A stretch of 32,645 nt of DNA from positions 1-32,645 of the forward strand of contig CAMWYJ010000032.1 in NCBI GenBank assembly GCA_947178445.1. Reading direction: 5' to 3'. Each line of letters begins with the position of its first letter. Positions within the stretch are counted from its first letter, which is position 1. This stretch comes from an uncultured Clostridium sp. (GTDB taxonomy: Bacteria > Bacillota > Clostridia > Lachnospirales > Lachnospiraceae). Of this stretch, positions 15,477 through 21,841 are shown in pieces. The notes beneath the pieces were generated by a model, which ran no database searches, was not told the DNA's origin, and was given only the letters and a program-made list of their open reading frames with translations. The translations under genes and the position numbers were made by a program.

Positions 15477-15732
15477 GTTTTTCCAGACATCCGTTGTACA
15501 ATATAGACAAATCAACGCAGGCACGAGCACAAGGCATGCCGGTCTACTAGGCTCGAAAGAACCTCGCCAAGTAGGGCGGGATTGCGCTGCTTGTCGCTCG
15601 CAACGGTGCTAAGCTCGAAAAAACCTCGCTAAGCACCGGCGGCTCCAAAGCACCTGCTTATGATATTGTCTACATTGTACAACTAGGTTTTGGAAATAAG
15701 GAATTTCGCAATCACCTAAATAAAGATTATAG
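15448..15732. mobile_element. Palindromic MITE-like element, copy 2, with 12-bp direct repeats
   Basis: The element (15460-15720) is an inverted, longer relative of the one at 13255-13465. Its outer parts match across about 50 bp, and the inner hairpin (CGGTGCTTAGCG type) is shared almost base for base. It carries an extra hairpin of similar design near 15545-15580 (GGCTCGAAAGAACCTCGCC core). It is bracketed by the direct repeat TAAAGATTATAG at 15448-15459 and 15721-15732. Removing the element and one repeat joins the nitroreductase (ending in Glu-stop) to the next gene's ribosome site with a 12-base gap, so this is a recent-looking insertion. There is no transposase in the window. Confidence 0.82.
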
Positions 15733-15749
15733 AGTAAGGGGGTATACAT

Positions 15750-16367
15750 ATGGATTTACAGACTTGTCTTAAAAAAATGGAGCTGGTAGGTGTTCTTGCA
15801 TTTGCAACGGTAGATAACGAGGGGGCACCGCAGATTAGAAATATCAGTGCGATTCATTATGAGCCGGATGCAATCTATTTTTATACTGCAAGAGGTAAAA
15901 ATTTCTGTCAGGAACTACTGGCGGACGGAAGGGTGCAGGTTCTGTGCTATACAAAATATAAAGAGATGATAAGATTGTCAGGAAAAGCATATGCGGTTTC
16001 CGATGAAGAACAGATAAAATGGCGGGACAGGATATTTGAAGAACAGCCATATCTGTCGAATGTATATCCAGGAGATACCAGAAGTATTGGGATTATTTTC
16101 TGTATTGATAAAGCTGAGGTTGAATATTTTAATTTGGGAGTAAATCCTATTTTTCGGGATGTCTATACGCTTGGTGATGCAGAGATTCATGAAAAAGGGT
16201 ATGATATAATGGAGAGCTGTATTGGATGTGGAACTTGTGTAAAACATTGTCCGCAGCGGTGCATTGAGGAAGGAAAGCCTTATGTAATCCGGCAGAATAA
16301 CTGTCTGCATTGCGGCAATTGTTTTGAAAATTGTCCTGTAAAAGCAGTTAAAAAAAGAGGTTTATAG
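15750..16367 (+). CDS. Split-barrel flavin protein fused to 2x[4Fe-4S] ferredoxin
   Basis: The 205-residue protein joins a pyridoxamine 5'-phosphate oxidase-like split barrel (about 1-130, expected to bind FMN or F420) to a bacterial ferredoxin domain at the C-terminus. Two complete CX2CX2CX3C motifs are visible: CIGCGTCVKHCP near 152-163 and CLHCGNCFENCP near 185-196. Such fusions are electron carriers or flavin reductases in anaerobes. The ATG at 15750 follows AAGGGGG. Before the palindromic element inserted, this gene began 12 bases after the nitroreductase stop, so both probably belong to one redox operon with the rSAM enzyme. Donor and acceptor are unknown. Confidence 0.88.
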   Translation: MDLQTCLKKMELVGVLAFATVDNEGAPQIRNISAIHYEPDAIYFYTARGKNFCQELLADGRVQVLCYTKYKEMIRLSGKAYAVSDEEQIKWRDRIFEEQPYLSNVYPGDTRSIGIIFCIDKAEVEYFNLGVNPIFRDVYTLGDAEIHEKGYDIMESCIGCGTCVKHCPQRCIEEGKPYVIRQNNCLHCGNCFENCPVKAVKKRGL

Positions 16368-16392
16368 GCTTGATAATATAATTAAAGGGAGA

Positions 16393-17331
16393 GTGAAAAA
16401 TAGAATGACATTCAATGAATTTTTGTCAGGAATTTCTGCAAGAGATTATGTATTTCAAGATGAGGGATATGACAGGCAGATAGAACGGGCTGCCAAGCTG
16501 CTTCAAAATGCGGACTATGTTTTGGTAGGTGCAGGTGCAGGGCTTTCCACAGCAGCGGGAGCACAGTATGGGGGCAGATTCTTTGAAGAAAACTTTGGAG
16601 AGTTTCAGGAGAAATATGGGAAAGGCCGCTATATGCAGGACATGTATTCGGCGGGCTTTTATCCGTTTCCGGATGAGGAAGCCTTCTGGGGATACTGGTC
16701 AAAGCAGGCACTTCTTGGGGGGATAGATGCAGATTATACCCCATTGCATCGGGAATTGCTGGGAATGCTGAAGGATAAAAAGTTATTTGTATTGAGTACA
16801 AATGCTGATAAACAATTTGAAAAGGCAGGTCTTCCGGAAGAAAATATTTTCTGCACCCAGGGAGATTATTTTCATATTCAGTGTGCCAAAGGATGTCATC
16901 CGAAAATATATGATGGCGTGGAAATGTTTCGCCAGATGGATCAGGCAAGAAAGGATTGCAGGGTGCCAGCCTCCATGGTGCCCAAATGTCCCGTATGCGG
17001 GGGGCCGATGAATATGAACCTTCGGTGTGACAGTTATTTTGTGGAGGATGATGCATGGCATAAGGCTGAGCAGCGATTTAGTGAATTTATTTCGGAAATG
17101 CTATCGGATAAAAGTGCAAATGTGGTATTATTAGAATTAGGAGTTGGCTTTAACACACCAACCATTATCCGCTTTCCTTTTGAGAAGCTTACAGGTGAAC
17201 ATGAAAATATCAGCCTGATTCGCCTAAACTTAAATGATGCCGTAGTACCAGAAGGCTTTGGAGACAGAGTGGTAGGTATCAATGCTGATATGAGGAAAAG
17301 CATTGAAGACATGAAAGAGAGAATGCAATGA
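16393..17331 (+). CDS. Sirtuin, class M-like (macrodomain-linked SirTM)
   Basis: The 312-residue Sir2-fold, NAD-dependent enzyme is likely a protein ADP-ribosyltransferase. The NAD loop is GAGAGLSTAAG at about 46-56. The active-site strand reads STNADKQFEKAG (Asn137), and the residue that is the catalytic His in ordinary sirtuins is Gln156 (CTQGDYFH), a replacement I recall from the SirTM class. Four Cys (164, 168, 199, 202) form the zinc site. A macrodomain gene lies two genes downstream and the stop overlaps the next start (ATGA), which supports the SirTM reading. Start is GTG 16393 or ATG 16405; ribosome-site spacing does not settle it. No GcvH-L or LplA partner is present, unlike the described operons. 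Confidence 0.85.
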   Translation: MKNRMTFNEFLSGISARDYVFQDEGYDRQIERAAKLLQNADYVLVGAGAGLSTAAGAQYGGRFFEENFGEFQEKYGKGRYMQDMYSAGFYPFPDEEAFWGYWSKQALLGGIDADYTPLHRELLGMLKDKKLFVLSTNADKQFEKAGLPEENIFCTQGDYFHIQCAKGCHPKIYDGVEMFRQMDQARKDCRVPASMVPKCPVCGGPMNMNLRCDSYFVEDDAWHKAEQRFSEFISEMLSDKSANVVLLELGVGFNTPTIIRFPFEKLTGEHENISLIRLNLNDAVVPEGFGDRVVGINADMRKSIEDMKERMQ

Positions 17332-18266
17332 TTATACAGACAGGAATGCGGACAGATATTCCGGCATTTTACCATGAGTGGTTACTGAATAGAATAAACG
17401 ATGGTTTCGTACTTGTTCGCAATCCCTATAATCCAAGTAGTGTAACGAGGTACAGCCTATCCCCAAATGTGGTGGATCTGATTGCGTTTTGTACGAAGAA
17501 TCCCGAGCCTATGCTTTCACACATGGATGCATTGCAGCCCTATGGACAATATTGGTTCGTTACTATTACGCCTTATGGAAAAGAGATTGAGCCAAATGTT
17601 CCGGACAAAGAAAACGTGATAGCGAGCTTTAAGAAGCTTTCTGAAATGGTTGGCGTAGACTCGGTGGGCTGGCGGTATGATCCAATCTTTATCAATAGCG
17701 ATTATTCTGTAGAATGGCATATTGCAGAGTTTGAAAAAATGGCGGAAATGCTGTCGGGATATACAACAACCTGTGTTATCAGCTTTATTGATATTTATAA
17801 AAAGGTGAAGCGTAACTTCCCAGAGATCGGAGAGGTTGTGGGGGCAGACAGACTTAAGCTTGGCAAAGAATTTATTCAAATCGGTGCAAGGTATGGTATG
17901 ACAATCAGACCATGTGCAGAGGGAAATGAACTTGAACCCTATGGAGCCGATTGTGCGGGCTGCATGACAGTAAGCACTTTTGAGACAGCGCTGCATAGTC
18001 ATCTCGATGTTCCAAAGAGAAAAACAAATCAGCGTAATGGACAGTGTGCATGCCTGCTTGGTGTGGACATCGGTGCCTATGATACATGCGGGCATTTGTG
18101 TAAATATTGTTATGCCAATACGAATGCTTCGCTTGTAAGAGAGAATATGAAAAAGCATAATCCCCAATCTCCATTTTTACTCGGTGGCAGTATGCCCGGT
18201 GATGTGATCCATGAAGCAGTTCAGAAAAGCTGGATAGATGGGCAGATGAGTTTTGATTTTGAATGA
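17328..18266 (+). CDS. DUF1848 family protein with rSAM-like Cys motif
   Basis: The 312-residue cytosolic protein is of the DUF1848 family. The N-terminus RTDIPAFYHEWLLNRINDGFVLVRNPYNP shows the family signature (key pieces TDIPAFY and VRNPYNP), followed by FCTKNPEPML, ITPYG and WRYDPIF. Near the C-terminus the motif CGHLCKYCYAN gives a CX3CX2C set as in radical SAM enzymes, with further cysteines at ADCAGCM and CACLLG. The biochemical activity of DUF1848 is not established to my knowledge. It starts in an ATGA overlap with the sirtuin and ends in an ATGA overlap with the macrodomain frame, so the three are tightly coupled. Confidence 0.88.
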   Translation: MIIQTGMRTDIPAFYHEWLLNRINDGFVLVRNPYNPSSVTRYSLSPNVVDLIAFCTKNPEPMLSHMDALQPYGQYWFVTITPYGKEIEPNVPDKENVIASFKKLSEMVGVDSVGWRYDPIFINSDYSVEWHIAEFEKMAEMLSGYTTTCVISFIDIYKKVKRNFPEIGEVVGADRLKLGKEFIQIGARYGMTIRPCAEGNELEPYGADCAGCMTVSTFETALHSHLDVPKRKTNQRNGQCACLLGVDIGAYDTCGHLCKYCYANTNASLVRENMKKHNPQSPFLLGGSMPGDVIHEAVQKSWIDGQMSFDFE

Positions 18267-18283
18267 TTAGGCAGGTGATTGCG

Positions 18284-19057
18284 ATGAACCAGAATGAAAG
18301 AAGAAATTATCTGATAAATGCTTTATTAGATGAGAATGTATCATATCGGGGAATGGATATTCCTGATGAGGAGGGGGAACAAAAAAGACTGCTCAGAAGC
18401 CTGATGAACATCCGAATGCCAAAACCGATAAGTGATGAATTCTTAAAATTACAGGATGAATATTTGAAGGAAGAGCTTGGAAAGAAGCATATTACAATGC
18501 TGGACGAATTAGAGGAACTGCAGCCGGGTATCTGCGTTTGGCAGGGGGACATTACAACACTGAAAGCAGGTGCGATTGTAAATGCTGCCAACAGTGGAAT
18601 GACAGGCTGCTATCAACCCTGCCATGCCTGCATAGATAATTGCATCCATACCTATGCTGGGATTCAGTTAAGACTTAAGTGTGCGGATATTATGGAAAAA
18701 CAAGGATATGAAGAACCGACAGGGCAGGCCAAGATTACGCCTGCCTATAACCTGCCATGTGATTATGTGCTTCATACAGTTGGACCGATTATTTATGATA
18801 AGGTAACAAAAGAAGATGAAAGATTGCTTGCATCCTGCTATGAAAATTGCATGAGACTGGCAGCGGAACATGGAGTGGAGAGCATTGCGTTTTGCTGTAT
18901 TTCAACAGGGGTGTTCCGATTCCCGAATGACCAGGCCGCCAGGATTGCTGTCGATACGGTGAAAGAATGTATGATAAAATATAAAGGAATAAAGAAGGTC
19001 GTGTTTAACGTATTTAAGGATGTGGATTTGAATATATATTCAAGATTGTTAGGTTGA
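18284..19057 (+). CDS. Zinc-containing macrodomain, protein-ADP-ribose hydrolase
   Basis: With the ATG at 18284 (after AGGTGA) the protein has 257 residues. An earlier ATG at 18263 overlaps the preceding stop but has a poor ribosome site. The macrodomain covers about residues 80-255: WQGDITTLKAGAIVNAANS is the ADP-ribose-binding start, GCYQPCHACIDNCIH holds the Cys-His-Cys zinc site of zinc macrodomains, and ISTGVFRFPN is the diphosphate loop. The N-terminal 80 residues are the helical extension common in this subclass. It would remove ADP-ribose placed by the sirtuin encoded two genes upstream. Targets are unknown. The protein modified in known systems, GcvH-L, is not in this window. Confidence 0.92.
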   Translation: MNQNERRNYLINALLDENVSYRGMDIPDEEGEQKRLLRSLMNIRMPKPISDEFLKLQDEYLKEELGKKHITMLDELEELQPGICVWQGDITTLKAGAIVNAANSGMTGCYQPCHACIDNCIHTYAGIQLRLKCADIMEKQGYEEPTGQAKITPAYNLPCDYVLHTVGPIIYDKVTKEDERLLASCYENCMRLAAEHGVESIAFCCISTGVFRFPNDQAARIAVDTVKECMIKYKGIKKVVFNVFKDVDLNIYSRLLG

Positions 19058-19073
19058 AGGAGGAACAGGAACG

Positions 19074-19331
19074 ATGAAACGAAGCAGTCTAAGTGTAATT
19101 AAACTGAATGATGAGCAGAAGAAACACATTATCAGTGAAATAAGAGCGTTTTATCTGGATGTTCGGGGGGAAGAGATCGGAATTATTGAAGAAGAACAGA
19201 TTTTAGATTTGTTTTGTGAGCATATGGCACCGATTATTTATAATAAGGCATTAGATGATATTCAAAATTGGTATAAACAACAAATGGAAAATTTATCATC
19301 AGACTATTATGTTCTATATAAGGATGTTTAA
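19074..19331 (+). CDS. DUF2164 family protein
   Basis: The small soluble protein has 85 residues. The pattern LNDEQKKHIISEIRAFY, GEEIGIIEEEQILDLF and PIIYNKALDDIQNWY fits DUF2164, a family of short proteins of unknown function found in many Firmicutes. The ribosome site AAGGAGG is strong. It starts 16 bases after the macrodomain stop and is probably in the same transcript. Confidence 0.85.
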   Translation: MKRSSLSVIKLNDEQKKHIISEIRAFYLDVRGEEIGIIEEEQILDLFCEHMAPIIYNKALDDIQNWYKQQMENLSSDYYVLYKDV

Positions 19332-19354
19332 ACAACTGTAATAAAGGAGATACG

Positions 19355-19807
19355 ATGAAAGAATATAGATATATTAAATTGAGAGACGAGCCAATCCTTA
19401 TGGATGCTGCAGCTAAATGGTTTAATAGTAAATGGGGAGTACCCGAAGAAGCTTATCTTGCGTGCATGGAAGATTACCTTAAAGGCATAACGGAGTATGG
19501 TTGGTATCTTTGTTTAGAAGGTGATAAAATAATTGCTGGTTTAGGAGTGATTGAGAATGACTTTCATGACAGAAAAGACCTTGCTCCTAATGTTTGTGCG
19601 GTATATACGGAAAAAGAATATCGGGGCAAGGGGATAGCTGGTCAGTTGCTAAATATTGTTGTAGATGATATGAAGAATAAGGGAATAACACCTGTGTATC
19701 TGGTTACGGATCATACCTCATTCTATGAGCGTTATGGATGGGAATTTCTATGCATGGTTCAAGGTGATGGGGAAGAAGAAAAAACAAGAATGTATATTCA
19801 TAGGTAA
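19355..19807 (+). CDS. GNAT-family N-acetyltransferase
   Basis: This 150-residue acyl-CoA-dependent acetyltransferase of the GNAT fold has the acetyl-CoA loop motif A as VYTEKEYRGKGIAGQLL at about 88-104 (RGKGIA is the R/QxxGxG/A pyrophosphate-binding motif). It is followed by motif B-like SFYERYGWEFLC at the C-terminus. The substrate cannot be predicted. The start follows AAAGGAG. It is the last gene of the rightward set, 23 bases after DUF2164, and a terminator follows about 115 bases later. Confidence 0.9.
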   Translation: MKEYRYIKLRDEPILMDAAAKWFNSKWGVPEEAYLACMEDYLKGITEYGWYLCLEGDKIIAGLGVIENDFHDRKDLAPNVCAVYTEKEYRGKGIAGQLLNIVVDDMKNKGITPVYLVTDHTSFYERYGWEFLCMVQGDGEEEKTRMYIHR

Positions 19808-19923
19808 ATCTTAATTGAGGGTGGTATTTTGGAGGAGAAAACAAAAGTTAATGCTATTCCATACTGTATGCCAAAGATTGAAAATAGAATGTATAGATTT
19901 AAGTACATCAATTTTTAGAATAG

Positions 19924-19954
19924 GAAGACAGAAATGTCTTCTTTATTTTTTTAC
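19924..19954 (+). terminator. Rho-independent terminator ending the middle operon
   Basis: A perfect 7-bp stem (GAAGACA at 19924-19930, TGTCTTC at 19935-19941) with a GAAA tetraloop is followed by TTTATTTTTTT. This strong terminator divides the redox/ADP-ribosylation genes from the defence island. Confidence 0.92.
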
Positions 19955-20003
19955 TTGTCATTATTCCGATAAGTAAATATAATAGGCATAGGAAATTTCA
20001 AAT

Positions 20004-20199
20004 ATGAAATATTTAACAACAGTAGAAATGTCCGAAAAATGGGATATATCACCAAGGAGAATAGGAGTTTTTATGTGCTCAGAATTGTATAAAAGGAGCA
20101 ATTAAGAAAGGTAAAACATGGTTGATTCCAGCTGATGCAGAGAAACCAAAGGATGCTCGTTTTAAGGGTGCAATACAAAGGAGGAAAAGAGGTGGGATA
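20004..20199 (+). pseudogene. HTH DNA-binding segment, frameshifted, joined to kinase frame
   Basis: From the ATG at 20004 the frame reads KYLTTVEMSEKWDISPRRI, the start of a well-known small helix-turn-helix family, but then stops early. Skipping one T in the TTTTT run at 20068-20072 restores the rest of the domain: LCAQNCIKGAIKKGKTWLIP and ADAEKPKDARFK. The restored frame has no stop and runs straight into the kinase gene. The intact gene was therefore either an HTH-kinase fusion of about 426 residues or an HTH gene reading through to the kinase. The extra T may be real or a sequencing error. Confidence 0.75.
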
Positions 20200-21282
20200 G
20201 TGACAAAAACGGAATTAATAGATATGCTGGACGAATATAAGGCGGGATTGTTGTTAAAAGCAACAAACGGTACGATTGACGATAAATATTACATCCAGAC
20301 AAGAAAATGTTTGCTGGAAAATATAGATATTAAAGAGCGGATTCCTCAATTTATCAAGAGTTGTAGAACGGCAGATGAGTTTAGAAGATATATGCAGAAT
20401 GAGTCTGAGAACTATGCTGGAAGAAGGAAATTAATTACGGATTCGATAAACACTTTGATTGAATATATAGAGGAACATTTTGATGAAGAAATTGATCCGT
20501 TTTTGCAGATAAAGCAATATAAAAGGCTTGAGCAGATAGGTTCAGGAGGATTTGGTTGCGTTTTTAAATATCACAATGATTGTTTGGATATGGATTTTGC
20601 GGTAAAAGTGTATTCTCCTATTTTTGTTTCGTCAGATGAGCAGAAGGATGGAGAGAGGCGTTTTTTCAGAGAAGCTAAAATGCTTTTTCAGTTAAATCAT
20701 ATGAATATTGTTAAAATATATGATGCGGGAAGAATTTTCGAAGGGCCCTTCATAAGAATGGAATATATTGAAGGCTATGATTTGATTGGATTACAGAAAA
20801 AGTATGGTATGTTAAGTTTTGAAGATAGTGTAAAAGTAGTTAGACCTATTTTGAATGGACTAGAATACGCTCATGGAAAAGGTATTATACATAGGGATTT
20901 AAAACCCAGTAATGTAGTGTTTTCAACAAAGGAGAGGTTATTTAAGATTATTGATTTTGGTGTTAGTGCTTTTTTAGATACGGACAATCATACAAAACTT
21001 ACCCAAACGGGAGAAGCTGTGGCAGGTGGGGTTTTTATTGATCCTTTATTGCAGGAGAATCCCAAATTGAGGGATTGCAGGAGTGATATATATTCTATAG
21101 GTGCAATTTGGTATTGGCTGCTTTGTGGGAGAGCTCCACATGGAAGTGATATGAAAGCATATTTAGGCAATGCTGCCTCTTATTTGTCAGATGAACAGAT
21201 TGATGTTGTGATGAAGTGTCTGGCAGGGGATTTGGAAGATAGGTATGGGAATTGTAGCGAGTTGTTAGCAGTAATTAGTTAA
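20200..21282 (+). CDS. Hanks-type Ser/Thr protein kinase
   Basis: The 360-residue soluble kinase has an N-terminal helical part (about 1-105) and then a complete kinase domain. Seen motifs are the glycine loop GSGGFGCVF at about 114-122, VAIK-type Lys136 (FAVKVY), a catalytic loop HRDLKPSN at about 231-238, and the metal site DFG at about 252-254. There is no membrane helix or PASTA repeat, unlike the housekeeping PrkC kinase. GTG 20200 follows GAGGTG at five bases. The open frame extends upstream into a frameshifted HTH segment. The position beside a type I R-M locus suggests a role in phage defence, as known for other defence-linked kinases, but this is inference. Confidence 0.88.
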   Translation: MTKTELIDMLDEYKAGLLLKATNGTIDDKYYIQTRKCLLENIDIKERIPQFIKSCRTADEFRRYMQNESENYAGRRKLITDSINTLIEYIEEHFDEEIDPFLQIKQYKRLEQIGSGGFGCVFKYHNDCLDMDFAVKVYSPIFVSSDEQKDGERRFFREAKMLFQLNHMNIVKIYDAGRIFEGPFIRMEYIEGYDLIGLQKKYGMLSFEDSVKVVRPILNGLEYAHGKGIIHRDLKPSNVVFSTKERLFKIIDFGVSAFLDTDNHTKLTQTGEAVAGGVFIDPLLQENPKLRDCRSDIYSIGAIWYWLLCGRAPHGSDMKAYLGNAASYLSDEQIDVVMKCLAGDLEDRYGNCSELLAVIS

Positions 21283-21311
21283 GTGAAAAATATAGAAAGA
21301 AGGGTTGGAAT

Positions 21312-21734
21312 ATGCAACAAAATATTATTGGAAATCAGTTTCAAACTCATATGTGTACAAAGTTTAATTCGGATGTTATTTCAGCATCAGTTAATATGTC
21401 AAATGTTATAGGGAAAGAGGATTTGGTATATGAATATATAAGAGATATAAGGTCCCTTTTTCAGCCAACGACATATAATGTGCAGGATGGTAATCCAATG
21501 GGATTTTATTCAGACCATGATTCTTTTAAAAAGCATTTTGTGAGGTATTGGAAGAATGCACTAGATATTTCTGAGGAAGATTTAGATGAGATAAGAGGTA
21601 TTTTTGATAATGAATTATCCAGCCAGGAGAGTTGCAAAAACAGACCTGTTATGTCGGTATTCTTTGAAGATGGTAAGGCATTAACAATAGAAGATTGTCT
21701 AAGCGCAATTTATGAAGTGTTGAAAATGGTATAG
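21312..21734 (+). CDS. Hypothetical protein beside the kinase
   Basis: The 140-residue soluble protein starts 29 bases after the kinase stop, with a ribosome site AGAAGGG. I do not recognise the family. The first 35 residues are polar with Asn/Ser/Met repeats. The central part (about 45-95) is acidic and helical and includes YIRDIRSLFQP and FVRYWKNALDIS. The C-terminus has FFEDGKALTIEDCLSAIYEVLK. It may be the substrate or regulator of the kinase because the two are closely linked. That is a guess from position only. Confidence 0.7.
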   Translation: MQQNIIGNQFQTHMCTKFNSDVISASVNMSNVIGKEDLVYEYIRDIRSLFQPTTYNVQDGNPMGFYSDHDSFKKHFVRYWKNALDISEEDLDEIRGIFDNELSSQESCKNRPVMSVFFEDGKALTIEDCLSAIYEVLKMV

Positions 21735-21746
21735 ATAGAATTTTGG

Positions 21747-21770
21747 TATGTATTAGTTATGGAATACATA
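21747..21770. promoter_or_regulatory. 8-bp dyad upstream of hsdR
   Basis: TATGTATT (21747-21754) and AATACATA (21763-21770) form a perfect inverted repeat around an 8-base spacer, about 70 bp before the hsdR ATG. It could be an operator or a weak hairpin. There is no T-run. Confidence 0.35.
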
Positions 21771-21841
21771 TACAGGTGCGATAAGATACAAGAAAGAGTA
21801 TGAAAAATTCCGGGATAGAGAAAAATAGAAAGGAAGATACT

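Noticed and set aside
13255..15732. CRISPR or group II intron origin for the repeated GC-rich hairpins
   Set aside because: There are only two copies, inverted and dissimilar in length, with no spacers and no intron domain V or reverse transcriptase. The terminal inverted repeats and 12-bp direct repeat fit a MITE-like element better.
16412..17056. 214-residue minus-strand ORF within the sirtuin gene
   Set aside because: It lies fully opposite a well-identified gene, has no ribosome site and shows the skewed His/Pro composition of a shadow frame.
19829..19918. Possible 29-residue ORF (TTG start) after the GNAT gene
   Set aside because: The start is weak, spacing to the GAGGGTGG sequence is poor and the peptide matches nothing I know. 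It may be a remnant, but I cannot support it as a gene.
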